NCBI RefSeq assembly: GCF_008642275.1
Contig: NZ_CP029189.1
Location: 6,554,001-6,618,000 of the forward strand
Reading direction: 5' to 3'
DNA: 64,000 bases
Source: Streptomyces venezuelae
GTDB taxonomy: Bacteria > Actinomycetota > Actinomycetes > Streptomycetales > Streptomycetaceae
A program made the position numbers and the translations under genes. Positions 37,388 through 46,740 of the stretch are shown piece after piece. Numbering within the stretch: the first letter of the stretch is position 1; the number at the start of each line of letters is the position of its first letter. The notes under the pieces are model-generated. The model saw only the letters and a program-made list of their open reading frames with translations, had not been told where the DNA came from and did not search any database.

Positions 37388-40228
37388 TCAGAGCCCGTCG
37401 TCGTCCCACGCGGCCAGGAGTGCCTCCCCGAGGTCCATCGAGGCCGGCGCGCCGCCCTCGTCGAGCGCCTGCTCGCTCCAGATGATCTTGCCGCGGGCGG
37501 TGTAGCGGGTGCCCCAGCGCTCGGCGAACTGCGCGACCAGGAACAGGCCCCGGCCACCCTCGTCGGTGTCCGCCGCCCGGCGCAGGTGCGGCGAGGTGCT
37601 GGACCCGTCGGACACCTCGCAGACCAGGTAACGGTCGTACAGCAGCCGCACCCTGATGGGCTCGGTGCCGTAGCGGACGGCGTTCGTGAGCAGCTCGCTG
37701 AGGATGAGCTCCGTGGTGAACGAGATGTCCTCCAGACCCCACTCCGCCAGCCGGCGGGCACAGGCGTTGCGCACCGGGGACACCGCCGCGGGATCGGGGT
37801 CCACGTCCCATTCGGCGATCCGCTGCGGATCGAGCAGACGGGTACGGGCCACCAGCAGCGCGACGTCGTCGCTCGGCCGGGCGGGAAGCATCGCGTCGAT
37901 CACCGTGGTGCAGGTCTCCTCCGGGGTACGGGCGGGCCCCGACAGTGCGGCGCGCAGCGCTGCCAGGCCCGCGTCCGGATCACGGTCGCGGCTCTCGATC
38001 AGCCCGTCGGTGAAGAGCGCCAGCCGGGATCCCTCGGGCAGGGTCATCGCCATGGTCTCCATCGGCAGACCCGCGCCGAGGCCCAGCGGCGGGGAGACCG
38101 GCACCTCCGGGAAGGACACGGTCCCGTCGGGGCCGACGAGAGCGGGACCCGGGTGGCCGGCGGACGCGGCGGTCACCTGCCCCGAGACGGGGTCGTAAAT
38201 GGCGCACAGGCAGGTGGCTCCGGTGATCCCCTGCCACTCCTGGCCGTCGGTGTCGATGTGCGCGACCAGCTCGTCCAGATGGCTCAGGAGCTCGTCCGGC
38301 GGCAGGTCGAGGGTGGAGAAGTTGTACACGGCGGTACGCAGGCGACCCATCGTGGCGGCCGCGTGCAGACCGTGCCCGACGACGTCGCCGACCACCAGCG
38401 CCACCCGGGTGCCCGGCAGCGGGATGACGTCGAACCAGTCACCGCCCACCCCGGCCTGGGCCGACAGGTAGCGGTGCGCGACCTCGACCGCGGACTGCTC
38501 CGGCACACCCCGGGGCAGCAGGCTGCGCTGCAGGGTCACGGCCATGTCGTGCTCACGGGTGTAGCGGCGGGCGTTGTCGACGGACAGGGCGGCCCGGGCG
38601 GTCAGCTCTTCCACGAAGGACACGTCCTCGCCGTCGAACGGCGGGGAGTCCTGCGCCCGCCAGTAGCCCACCATGCCCAGCACCACACCGCGGGCCCGCA
38701 GGGGCACGACGATCAGGGAATGGATGCCGCGGTCCAGGATCTGCACGGCGTTGGCCTGGTGCTGGGCCCGCCAGCGCCGGCTGGCGCGCAGGTCCGCCTC
38801 CAGGACCGCGCCGCCGGCGGCCAGCCCCGCGGCCATGGGCCCCGTGGGCCCGAACCGGATCAGATCGCCGACGGGCGAGAGCGGGTGGTCGCCCTGGAGG
38901 CCGACCACGGCCGTCCGGCGCATCTCGGTGATCGTCTCGGGCGGCTCCTCGCCCCGCAGCACCGGGTCCAGCAGGTCGACCGTGACCACGTCGGCGAACC
39001 GCGGGACCGCCACCTCCGCCAGCTCCTGCGCGGTGCGCTCCACGTTCAGCGTCGTACCGACCTGCACCCCCGCGTCGTACAGCAGCTTCAGCCGCTCGCG
39101 CGCCACCTCGGCCCGGCCGGCGAGCGCCCGCAGCTCGGTGGTGTCGCGCAGCGTCACGACGGTCCCCGCCTTCCCGTAGGGGGCCGTGGGCCGGATGTTC
39201 ACCGCCAGCAACCGGTCGGCTGCCATGTGCAGCTCGTCGGTCGCCGAACGGCCCGATGCGATCGGACCGGCGATCGCCTCCTCCAGCCCCAGGTCCGTGA
39301 CGGGGCGCCCTTCCGCGTCCGCCGGCAGGTCCAGCAGCCGCCGCGCCTCGTCGTTGGCCAGCAGCAGCCGTCCGCCGCCACCGATGATCAGTACGCCCTC
39401 CCGTACGGCGTGCAGCACCGCGTCGTGGTGCTCGTACATGCTGGTCATCTCGGCCGGACCCAGCCCGTGGGTCCGGCGCAGCAGCCGACGGCTCACCAGA
39501 GCCGTCCCGCCCGCGGACAGGGCGAGCACGCCGGCCGCGGTACCGAGGACGACCGGCAGCTGCCCGTTCACCATGGTCTGCACGTTCTGGACCGTGACCG
39601 GGGAGGAGACGACGGCCACGACCTTGCCGTCGTCGTCCTTGACGGGGACCACCGACACCACCGACTGCCCCAGGGACCCGTCGAACGTCTCGGTGAAGGA
39701 CCTGCCGGCCGCCGCGTCGGAGAAGGGGCCGACGACGCGCTTGCCGATCTGCTTCGGGTCGCTGTGGGCGAGGGTGACCCCGTCGAGCGAGTACACGTTG
39801 ATGCCGTCCACCCCGGCGATCTTCGCGGCCGCCTGCGCGCTCGGCTGGAGCACCTCACTGGGGTGCGGGCTGTGCACGGCGGCGACGATCCCCGGAGACT
39901 CCGCGAAGGTGCCGGCGGCGGCGAGGGTACGGTGCCGGGCGTCCAGCATGGCGGAACTCCGGGCCTGCACCACGAGCGCCACGACCGCGGCGGCGACGAG
40001 GAGGACCACGACGGCCAGCTGGAGGAGGAACACCTCGCCGGCCACGCTGCGCGCGCTCAGGAGGGAAGAAAGACGCTGTGGCCGCGGCACCCGTCCCTGG
40101 GCGGGTGGGGCGTGATCCCGGCGCTCTCGGCGGTGCGCTGAGCGAGTAGGCCGAGGGCGAGCGGAGGAACTCATGGCCGGACCGAGCAGCCGGTGCCGGA
40201 GTCCTCCCGGATTTTGCTCATAGTCCAT
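37388..40228 (-). CDS. Membrane sensor with PAS, GAF, SpoIIE phosphatase and HATPase domains
   Basis: The protein has 946 residues from the ATG at 40228, preceded by AGAGGTTGGAAG. After a basic N-terminus come a transmembrane helix (about 66-90), an extracellular single-Cache-like domain (about 90-225), a second helix (about 230-250), a PAS domain (about 270-365), a GAF domain (about 385-555), a SpoIIE/PP2C domain (about 575-790; GVGGDWFDVIPLPG, VGDVVGHGLHAAATMG, PSDDVALLVA) and a C-terminal RsbW-like ATPase (about 800-930; ELLTNAVRYG, DEGGRGLFLVAQF). It combines input, phosphatase and kinase in one chain and would set the state of an anti-sigma antagonist. It is a single gene. Confidence 0.92.
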   Translation of the reverse strand: MDYEQNPGGLRHRLLGPAMSSSARPRPTRSAHRRERRDHAPPAQGRVPRPQRLSSLLSARSVAGEVFLLQLAVVVLLVAAAVVALVVQARSSAMLDARHRTLAAAGTFAESPGIVAAVHSPHPSEVLQPSAQAAAKIAGVDGINVYSLDGVTLAHSDPKQIGKRVVGPFSDAAAGRSFTETFDGSLGQSVVSVVPVKDDDGKVVAVVSSPVTVQNVQTMVNGQLPVVLGTAAGVLALSAGGTALVSRRLLRRTHGLGPAEMTSMYEHHDAVLHAVREGVLIIGGGGRLLLANDEARRLLDLPADAEGRPVTDLGLEEAIAGPIASGRSATDELHMAADRLLAVNIRPTAPYGKAGTVVTLRDTTELRALAGRAEVARERLKLLYDAGVQVGTTLNVERTAQELAEVAVPRFADVVTVDLLDPVLRGEEPPETITEMRRTAVVGLQGDHPLSPVGDLIRFGPTGPMAAGLAAGGAVLEADLRASRRWRAQHQANAVQILDRGIHSLIVVPLRARGVVLGMVGYWRAQDSPPFDGEDVSFVEELTARAALSVDNARRYTREHDMAVTLQRSLLPRGVPEQSAVEVAHRYLSAQAGVGGDWFDVIPLPGTRVALVVGDVVGHGLHAAATMGRLRTAVYNFSTLDLPPDELLSHLDELVAHIDTDGQEWQGITGATCLCAIYDPVSGQVTAASAGHPGPALVGPDGTVSFPEVPVSPPLGLGAGLPMETMAMTLPEGSRLALFTDGLIESRDRDPDAGLAALRAALSGPARTPEETCTTVIDAMLPARPSDDVALLVARTRLLDPQRIAEWDVDPDPAAVSPVRNACARRLAEWGLEDISFTTELILSELLTNAVRYGTEPIRVRLLYDRYLVCEVSDGSSTSPHLRRAADTDEGGRGLFLVAQFAERWGTRYTARGKIIWSEQALDEGGAPASMDLGEALLAAWDDDGL

Positions 40229-40492
40229 CTTCCAACCTCTGCGGCCCGTCGGCAGCGGGGCGGGGAGCTCCCTCCGCGCGGCCCGAGTCCTCCCGGCCCG
40301 TCCCGTCGCGCCGAAACCCGCCGGCGACGCACGCAGGGTAACCGGCCGCGCGCGGAACGCCGCTCACCCGATGACACGCTCAGTGACCGAAGTCGTCGGG
40401 AACCACTCGATCGGTGTCCGGAGCAATGGGAGGATCATCGTCCGGTCAGAGCACTAGCCTGCTGGCCAACCGATCGACAGGAGGCGCCGCCC

Positions 40493-41398
40493 ATGTCCGG
40501 TGTCCACGGCGTACACCCGGAGATCCTCGACTTCTACGACCGGTCGGACGAGGCCGGCCGGTTGCACACCACGGCCACCGGAATCCTCGAACTCGAACGC
40601 ACCCGGGAGCTGTTGCGCCGGCATCTGCCACCCGCCCCGGCCCGCGTCCTCGACGTCGGGGGCGGCACCGGCTCCCATGCCCGCTGGCTCAGCGAGGACG
40701 GCCACACCGTGCACCTGGTCGACCCGGTCCCCAGACACGTCGCCCAGGCCGCCGAGATCCCCGGTGTCACCGCCGAACTCGGCGACGCCCGCGCCCTGGC
40801 CGAAGCCGACGACTCCTTCGACGCCGTCCTGCTGCTGGGCCCGCTGTACCACCTGCACGAGCGGGCCGACCGGCTCACCGCCCTGGCCGAAGCCCGCCGC
40901 GTCGTCCGGCCCGGTGGCCTGATCGCGGCCGCGGCCGTCAGCCGGTACAGCCCCCTGCTCGACTACGCCGCCACGGTCCGGGACGGCGTCCGCCCCACCC
41001 CGGGGCACGGACAGCACTCCGGCGAACGCGGCTTCGCCCACGCCCACTTCCAGACCTCGGCCGAACTGCGCGGGGAACTCGTCGCGAGCGGCCTCCCCGA
41101 GCCCACCGTCTACGGGATCGAGGGACCGGGCTGGGTGGCGGTCAAAGCGATCACCAAGTACGCGGGCATCGACCTCATCGGCAGCTCCCTGTACGAGGCG
41201 GCCCTCGCCGCCGCCCGGCTCGCCGAGCCGCACCCGGCCCTGACCGACGCGTCGGCGCACATGCTCGCCGTCACTCACGATCGACCCGCCGCGGAGAGCC
41301 GCCAGGAGGGTCCCGGTCAGCGCGTCCGAAGTCCCGGCAGCAGCCCTTCCGCCGTCGTCCGCGCGGGGAGCAGCCGGGGGTCCTCCGGGTCGGCGTGA
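40493..41398 (+). CDS. SAM-dependent methyltransferase
   Basis: The protein has 301 residues from the ATG at 40493, after AGGAGG. Motif I, LDVGGGTGSHARWL (about 53-66), DPVPRHVAQA for motif Post I and LLLGPLYHLHERADRL near 115 form a class I methyltransferase of the small-molecule or ubiquinone type. The last about 30 residues (QRVRSPGSSPSAVVRAGSSRG) are encoded by DNA that also encodes the C-terminus of the convergent phosphotransferase and look like read-through rather than a family domain. Substrate unknown. Confidence 0.87.
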   Translation: MSGVHGVHPEILDFYDRSDEAGRLHTTATGILELERTRELLRRHLPPAPARVLDVGGGTGSHARWLSEDGHTVHLVDPVPRHVAQAAEIPGVTAELGDARALAEADDSFDAVLLLGPLYHLHERADRLTALAEARRVVRPGGLIAAAAVSRYSPLLDYAATVRDGVRPTPGHGQHSGERGFAHAHFQTSAELRGELVASGLPEPTVYGIEGPGWVAVKAITKYAGIDLIGSSLYEAALAAARLAEPHPALTDASAHMLAVTHDRPAAESRQEGPGQRVRSPGSSPSAVVRAGSSRGSSGSA

Positions 41399-42156
41399 GG
41401 GCCGAGGATCTTCGCGGCGACGAACAGCGTCATCAGCCGGCCGTCCCGGCTCTCCAGATCGTCGCGCCGCTCCCGGCGGACACGGTCGGCCAGAGCCGGG
41501 ACGGCGAGCGAGGCTCCCCACAGGTTCGCCGCGTCCAGCCCGCGGGGAGCCATGCCCCAGTCCTCCCAGTCGAACAGGCAGAACCCCGGCGCCGTCACGT
41601 TCGCCCAGTTGAGATCCGCATGGGCCGGACGCCAGTCGTCCACCGCCGTGTCGACACCGGGGAAGACCCGGTGCACCGTTCCCGTGACGAGGTCCTGCGT
41701 GAGGGTCTCCGTGTCCGGGGTGGCGATCCGGCTCGTGTGCTGCCCGGCCAGGGCGTCCAACGAGGCATTGAGCGAGACCCACCACTCCTCGGACACGTGC
41801 GGGTCCCGTGCCGCCACGGCCCCGCCCACCGGCCGGCCCGGCAGCAGTTCCGTCTCGTCCGCACGCCACGTCACCGGCTCCGCCGCGTCCCGCCACGCGA
41901 CACCCGCGAGCCAGGCCGGTTTGGCGATCCCGCGCAGGGCCTCGGCGGACGCGGTGCCGTCGCCACCGTGGACCCCGATGCGGTCGAGTCCGCGCCGCTC
42001 GATCCGTACCCACGTACCGCGGTCCGTGCGCGCCCCCACGGACCGGCGCTTGCGCACCACCGTCCCGGGATCCAGACGTACCCCCAACGACCGCTCCACG
42101 CGGGCCAGTACGGCTTCCACGGGCTCTTCGCGCAGATCCACCGAGCGCAGCGTCAT
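41317..42156 (-). CDS. Aminoglycoside-phosphotransferase-like kinase
   Basis: The protein has 279 residues from the ATG at 42156. The APH/choline-kinase-like fold shows the catalytic Brenner motif HADLNWANV (about 180) and the metal-binding FDWEDWGM (about 198). Substrate is unknown; the family includes kinases of sugars, aminoglycosides and small alcohols and many orphan enzymes. Its last 82 bases overlap the end of the convergent methyltransferase gene. Another kinase of this type is fused to NUDIX at 45358-46740. Confidence 0.83.
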   Translation of the reverse strand: MTLRSVDLREEPVEAVLARVERSLGVRLDPGTVVRKRRSVGARTDRGTWVRIERRGLDRIGVHGGDGTASAEALRGIAKPAWLAGVAWRDAAEPVTWRADETELLPGRPVGGAVAARDPHVSEEWWVSLNASLDALAGQHTSRIATPDTETLTQDLVTGTVHRVFPGVDTAVDDWRPAHADLNWANVTAPGFCLFDWEDWGMAPRGLDAANLWGASLAVPALADRVRRERRDDLESRDGRLMTLFVAAKILGPHADPEDPRLLPARTTAEGLLPGLRTR

Positions 42157-42295
42157 ACGCCCGAACGTACCAAGTACCGGCCGCCGCGCGCCCACGACGA
42201 CAGCCGTCCCGGGCCACCGAAATCCGGAGGCGCCGACCGGCCCCGGCCCAGTACGCTCCTGCGCCCACCCGCTGCAGAACGGAGCCGCACCCGTG

Positions 42296-42811
42296 ATGCT
42301 CACCAGCGCCCGCCTGACCCTCCGCGCCCCGGAAGCCGGGGACGTCGACTGGATCACGGCCGAGCTCCAGGACGTGGAGATCCAGCGCAACACCACCGTA
42401 CCCAGCCCCTACGGACGCCCCGACGCCGAGCGGTTCGTGGCCGCCGCGCGCGACCACGACGAGCCCACCACGTTCGTCATCACCACGACCGCCACCGGTC
42501 GACGTGCCGGAATGATCAGCCTCCACCGGCACCCCAAGCACGCACCGTCGATCGGCTACTGGATCGGCAGGTCCGGCCGGGGACAAGGCGTCGCGACCGA
42601 AGCGGTCGTCCGGATCTGCCGCTGGGGTTTCGAAGACCTCGGCCTGCCGGTCATCACCTGGATGGCCCGCGTCGGAAACGAGGCCTCCCGCGCCGTCGCC
42701 CTCAAGGCCGGGTTCCGGATGGAGGGCACCCTCCGCCTGCGCATCACCTCGCAGGGGCGCCTGCGCGACTGCTGGGCCGGATCCCTGCTCCCCGGAGAAC
42801 TGCTCCCGTGA
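42296..42811 (+). CDS. GNAT family N-acetyltransferase (RimJ/RimL type)
   Basis: The protein has 171 residues from the ATG at 42296; a GTG one codon upstream is better spaced from GGAG and may be used. The RimJ/RimL-like pattern is clear: LTSARLTLRAPEAGDVDW at the start, GYWIGRSGRGQGVATEAV (about 95-112) as the acetyl-CoA motif, and ARVGNEASRAVALKAGFRMEG. It would acetylate a protein N-terminus or a small amine. Confidence 0.87.
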   Translation: MLTSARLTLRAPEAGDVDWITAELQDVEIQRNTTVPSPYGRPDAERFVAAARDHDEPTTFVITTTATGRRAGMISLHRHPKHAPSIGYWIGRSGRGQGVATEAVVRICRWGFEDLGLPVITWMARVGNEASRAVALKAGFRMEGTLRLRITSQGRLRDCWAGSLLPGELLP

Positions 42812-42955
42812 ACACCACCGGATCGGCCCGGAGCCACGCCTACCACTACGCCGACGTCCATCTCCCGCTCCGCCAGGGCGACGAGACCCTCACCGTCAGG
42901 GCCGCCCGCCCGCCCGTCGGGGGGCCGCCTCCCGAGGGGCCGCGGCGCCGGTCGG
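42808..42955 (+). pseudogene. Possible 5' remnant of a gene coupled to the acetyltransferase
   Basis: A GTG overlaps the acetyltransferase stop (GTGA), and the first 33 or so codons have normal coding character (SHAYHYADVHLPLRQGDETL). After about base 42910 the translation turns Arg/Pro-rich, and the frame stays open only by running antisense through the end of the leftward gene. This looks like the beginning of a coupled gene whose rest was lost when the leftward gene arrived. No family was recognised, and it could also be a short real protein. Confidence 0.35.
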
Positions 42956-45313
42956 TCACGAGCCCTCCACGGCCGCGGCGGCGGATGTACCCAGCTCGAC
43001 GGGAGCCGGGAGGCGGACGTCACGCCCCGGCCAGCGGAGAACCAGGCGGCAGAGCCGCTTGTCCAGGACGTCACCGGGAGGCAGCAGGTGATCGGGGGTG
43101 CCGGCCGGGTGGACCGTCAGGACCGGGTCGGCGCCGTCGCGCACGTCCCGGTCCCAGGCCCGGACGGTGTCGGCAAGCCGTTCCGCGAGCCGCGGTCCCT
43201 GATCACCGAAGGCGTGCGTAACCCACTCCCACTCCTGCTCGGCCGGGCTGTCCCCGTGCCGGGTCTGCACATGGACGAGGTAGGCCAGCGAAGCGTCCCC
43301 GAGGATCGCCGGCGCGTCGCCGCCCTTCGCGATCCGGGTGACGCCGGTGCCCTTCTCCACGTGCGCGGTCAGCCGGCAGAAGCCGGGCAGCGTCGTGGCC
43401 GCGTACAGCTGGAGGGTGCCGAAGTAGCAGCCGTGGCCCATCGTCACCCCGGTCGCGACCTCGTGGCGCGGCCCGCGCAGCGCCTCCTCCAGCCCCGCCA
43501 CGGACAGGGAACCCCCGTCCTCGAACCGGACCCGCAGCTCACCGCCGAGCAGGTCGACGGACGGGGCGGTCCGGGCATGTTCGCCCTGGGCCGGCACGAA
43601 CCCGCAGTGCGTGAACTTCCGCGCGTGCAGCACGTCGCCACGCCGCTGGAAGGCGACGGCCCGGGTGTACCCGTGGATCGCGAGCGGCAGGACCAGGTAA
43701 CCGCCCTCGGCGAGCTGCTCCCGCCACGCCGGGGCGATGTCCCAGACGTTGTAGGTGATCACGCTCCCGTCGAAGCCGCCCCTGGGCACGAGCGGCGCCG
43801 GGGCGCCGAGGGCCGCGTCCGCCCGGAAGGCGGTCACCCGGCCGCTGCCGGCCTCCGCCGTCAGTCTGCGGGTGCGGCGTACGACGTACGGGTCGATGTC
43901 ACCGGTGACCACCCGGCCGCCCGGGCCGACGACGTGCGCGATCAGCTCGGCGTTGTACCCGCCGGACCCCGCCTCGTACACGAGCGCGCCCGGCCGCAGC
44001 CGCAGGCTTTCGATCATGTCGGCCTGGAGCCAGGCCGCTGACACCGAGCTGGTCGCGCGGCCGCTCCCGTCGCGGCGGGTGACGACGGCCAGGCCGTCCT
44101 CGTAGGCGGTCTTCAGGTTCACCTCCGGTGCGTACCGGTGGCGGGGCACCGTGCGCAGGGCCTCCCGGACCGGCTCGGAGGGTGCCCAGCCGCCCGCGAT
44201 GACGGCATCGGCCATCTGCCGGCGCAGCCGGGTCGCCTCGGCGGGCTCGCCGGGTACCGGCGGCCGGTCCACGGCCAGGGGGTAGGCGTGGACCGGCGGC
44301 AGGCCGGGGACGACCCCGGGCCACATGGCGTCCAGGGCCTGCGCCGCCGGGGTGAACACGGAGCCGATGCAGGCCAGGGCGTGCAGATCGTGGAACTCCC
44401 ACCGCTCGAAGAGGTCCGGCTCGCGGTTGCTCAGGGTGCCGGACCAGGCGGTGACCCGGACCACCGCCGTGAGCCGGGGCACGCCGTGGCTGTCGTCGAC
44501 GAGCATGGTCACCACGTGCGCATCGCCGGGCGCGGCGGTCAGACCGGTCTCCTCCGCCAGCTCCCGCACGGCCGCGGCGGCGAAGTCCTCGGAGCCGGAG
44601 GTCTTCCCGCCGGGCAGCTCCCACATGCCCCGGGCGGACCGGCCCAGCAGGACCCGCCCGGCGGGGTCGGTCACGACGGCCAGGGCTCCGGTCAGGGCAT
44701 GGCCGGTCGGCGGGCGCTTCTCGACCGCCGTGGTGTCGGCGTGGCGGGGGCCGCGCAGGACCAGGACGGCGAGCCCGTCCGCGTCCAGCCTCCCGGTCTG
44801 CTCCCAGCCCGCTCCGGCAAGCCGGATCTCGTCCTCGTCGAGAGCGATCCCGCGCTGGCGCTCCGGGGTGTCCTGCGCGGTCGGTGTGACGATCACGACG
44901 GCGCCGCCGGGCCGCAGCAGCTCGCCGAGTGCGTGCAGGACGCGGCTGCGGTCGCGCAGGAACGGGTACACCAGGCGCAGGGTGATCAGGTCGTACCTCC
45001 CGCCGCCCAGTACGGCTGGGTCGTCGCGCTCGATGTCCAGCCGCAGCCAGCGCACGCCCCGGGTGTCCGGGTGCTCCCGGCGGGCGCGGTCGATCGCGCT
45101 CCCGGCGAAGTCGCCGGCGTCCACCTCGTACCCGAGCGACGCGAGGTGGACGGCCAGTTCGCCGGTGCCGCACCCCACGTCCAGCGCCCGCCCGCCGCCG
45201 TCCGGCACGGGGAGGTGCTCCGCGAGCAGTGTCCGCTCGATTTCGCTCAGGGGCCGGAAGCCCTTGCCCTCGGCGTAGTGCCGCTGCCACTCCTCGCGGA
45301 CGACGTATCCCAC
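42956..45313 (-). CDS. Methyltransferase-NUDIX-isoaspartate methyltransferase fusion (FxLD-system-like)
   Basis: The protein has 785 residues from the GTG at 45313, after GAGGAG. Residues about 1-190 are a class I SAM methyltransferase (LDVGCGTGELAVHL at 44-57). Residues about 205-340 are a NUDIX hydrolase with the box GGKTSGSEDFAAAAVRELAEE (235-255). Residues about 365-575 resemble protein-L-isoaspartate O-methyltransferases (RHRYAPEVNLKTAYEDG, YEAGSGGYNAELIAHVVGPG), specifically the methyltransferases annotated with FxLD lanthipeptide systems, and the last 200 residues are a C-terminal extension of that type. A three-way fusion is unusual. The substrate may be a peptide Asp, but no lanthipeptide dehydratase is in view. 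Confidence 0.85.
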   Translation of the reverse strand: MGYVVREEWQRHYAEGKGFRPLSEIERTLLAEHLPVPDGGGRALDVGCGTGELAVHLASLGYEVDAGDFAGSAIDRARREHPDTRGVRWLRLDIERDDPAVLGGGRYDLITLRLVYPFLRDRSRVLHALGELLRPGGAVVIVTPTAQDTPERQRGIALDEDEIRLAGAGWEQTGRLDADGLAVLVLRGPRHADTTAVEKRPPTGHALTGALAVVTDPAGRVLLGRSARGMWELPGGKTSGSEDFAAAAVRELAEETGLTAAPGDAHVVTMLVDDSHGVPRLTAVVRVTAWSGTLSNREPDLFERWEFHDLHALACIGSVFTPAAQALDAMWPGVVPGLPPVHAYPLAVDRPPVPGEPAEATRLRRQMADAVIAGGWAPSEPVREALRTVPRHRYAPEVNLKTAYEDGLAVVTRRDGSGRATSSVSAAWLQADMIESLRLRPGALVYEAGSGGYNAELIAHVVGPGGRVVTGDIDPYVVRRTRRLTAEAGSGRVTAFRADAALGAPAPLVPRGGFDGSVITYNVWDIAPAWREQLAEGGYLVLPLAIHGYTRAVAFQRRGDVLHARKFTHCGFVPAQGEHARTAPSVDLLGGELRVRFEDGGSLSVAGLEEALRGPRHEVATGVTMGHGCYFGTLQLYAATTLPGFCRLTAHVEKGTGVTRIAKGGDAPAILGDASLAYLVHVQTRHGDSPAEQEWEWVTHAFGDQGPRLAERLADTVRAWDRDVRDGADPVLTVHPAGTPDHLLPPGDVLDKRLCRLVLRWPGRDVRLPAPVELGTSAAAAVEGS

Positions 45314-45357
45314 GGTGCTGCTCCTCGGCCGGTCTGGTTCGGTGGATGACGAGGTGT

Positions 45358-46740
45358 TCACGGGCGGCCCGCCCGGCGGAGGCGGAGCAGGGTGCGCACC
45401 CCGCGTTCGGTGACCTCCGGGTCGTCGTGCGTCGTGCCGTACGCGATGCCCGACAGCGCGTCGAAGGCGCTCTCGCAGTCCAGGCGGAGTTCCTCGTCGG
45501 GGGTGAGCCCCCTGCCGTACCCGTCGAGGAAGGCGGTGCGCAGGTCGGGCCGCCCGTCCCAGGTGTGGCTCAGGCGCACCATGTCGCGGGTGGCGGTGGC
45601 GTACTCCGAGCGCTCGAAGTCGAACAGCCGGAGCTCGCCGTCCCCGGTGAGGAGGACGTTGCGGTACTGGAGGTCCCCGTGCGTGGGTACGAGGAGGGGC
45701 GACGGCAGGTCCCCGTACGTGCGGGCCAGGGCGAGGACCAGGCCCTCGTCCCCGTCGGCCAGGTACGGTCGGGCCGCCTCCAGGTGGCGTTCCACCTTGC
45801 CCGCGGCCGGGGAAGGGACGCCGGGCTGCTCCGGGGCGCTCCGGTGCAGGGCGGCGGCGAGGCGCCCGAGACCGTGCTGGACGCGTGCCTCGGACGCGGG
45901 GTCGAGGACCATCCCGTGCAGCGCGCGCCCCTCCAGCGCGGTGACGACGACTGCCTGCGCCATCGTCCCGGCCGCCACCAGACGGGGTGCGTGCGCGCCG
46001 AGCGCGGGCACCCACGTCCGGTACGCGGCCACCTCGCGGTGGTGGAACCTCGCACCCCGGTGCCGCTTGAGGTACCAGGTGCCGCCGCCGGTGCCGGTCA
46101 GGCGCCACACCCGGCTGCCGGTGCGGGCCCAGGACACGTCGGCCACCCGCGCGAGCGGTCCGACTGCGTGTTCGGCGAACAGCCGCAACTGCCGGGGCAG
46201 TTCGTCGCCCCCACCGGGTGGGCCGGTGAGGAGACGGGTCCGGTCGGGGCCGTCCGGCACGTACGCGACGGTGTCCTGTGGCTGCTGGAAGTGGACGGCT
46301 GCGGGCCGTTCGGCGCGGTACGCGTCCAGCCCGGCCCGGCAGTAGGCCACCATCGGCGCCGGAAGGGCATCCAGCGGGTACCAGTCCATGCCGTCACAGC
46401 GGTCGGGTTCCATGATCCGGGGCTGCCCCGACCACCTGCGTACCTCGAAGAACACACCGAGGCGGCTACGGGAGCCCGTGGGCGGGTGGTGGTGCACGGT
46501 GACGGCCGCGGTCACGTCCTCCGTCGCGATGACGACGCCGGTCTCCTCGTAGGCCTCGCGGATCACCGCCTCCACCATGTTCTCGCCCGGGTCGAGATGA
46601 CCGGAGGGAAGGTGCCACATGCCCGTCGCGTAGACCGGTCCCGCGCGCCGGGACAGCAGCACCTGCGGGCCGCCCCCGCCGTCGCGGCGCAGGACGAGGT
46701 GGACGTCGACCGGCACCGTGTGCCGGGTCCCGCCGCTCAC
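45358..46740 (-). CDS. NUDIX-phosphotransferase fusion protein
   Basis: The protein has 460 residues from the GTG at 46740, overlapping the preceding methyltransferase stop (GTGA). Residues about 5-145 are a NUDIX domain with a complete box, SGHLDPGENMVEAVIREAYE and EETG (about 46-68). Residues about 190-455 are an APH-like kinase with VPTHGDLQYRNVLL (Brenner motif) and LRLFDFERSEY (metal site). NUDIX domains hydrolyse nucleoside-diphosphate-linked compounds; the kinase domain would phosphorylate a hydroxyl. Pairing in one chain suggests one pathway for a small molecule or nucleotide adduct. Confidence 0.87.
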   Translation of the reverse strand: MSGGTRHTVPVDVHLVLRRDGGGGPQVLLSRRAGPVYATGMWHLPSGHLDPGENMVEAVIREAYEETGVVIATEDVTAAVTVHHHPPTGSRSRLGVFFEVRRWSGQPRIMEPDRCDGMDWYPLDALPAPMVAYCRAGLDAYRAERPAAVHFQQPQDTVAYVPDGPDRTRLLTGPPGGGDELPRQLRLFAEHAVGPLARVADVSWARTGSRVWRLTGTGGGTWYLKRHRGARFHHREVAAYRTWVPALGAHAPRLVAAGTMAQAVVVTALEGRALHGMVLDPASEARVQHGLGRLAAALHRSAPEQPGVPSPAAGKVERHLEAARPYLADGDEGLVLALARTYGDLPSPLLVPTHGDLQYRNVLLTGDGELRLFDFERSEYATATRDMVRLSHTWDGRPDLRTAFLDGYGRGLTPDEELRLDCESAFDALSGIAYGTTHDDPEVTERGVRTLLRLRRAGRP

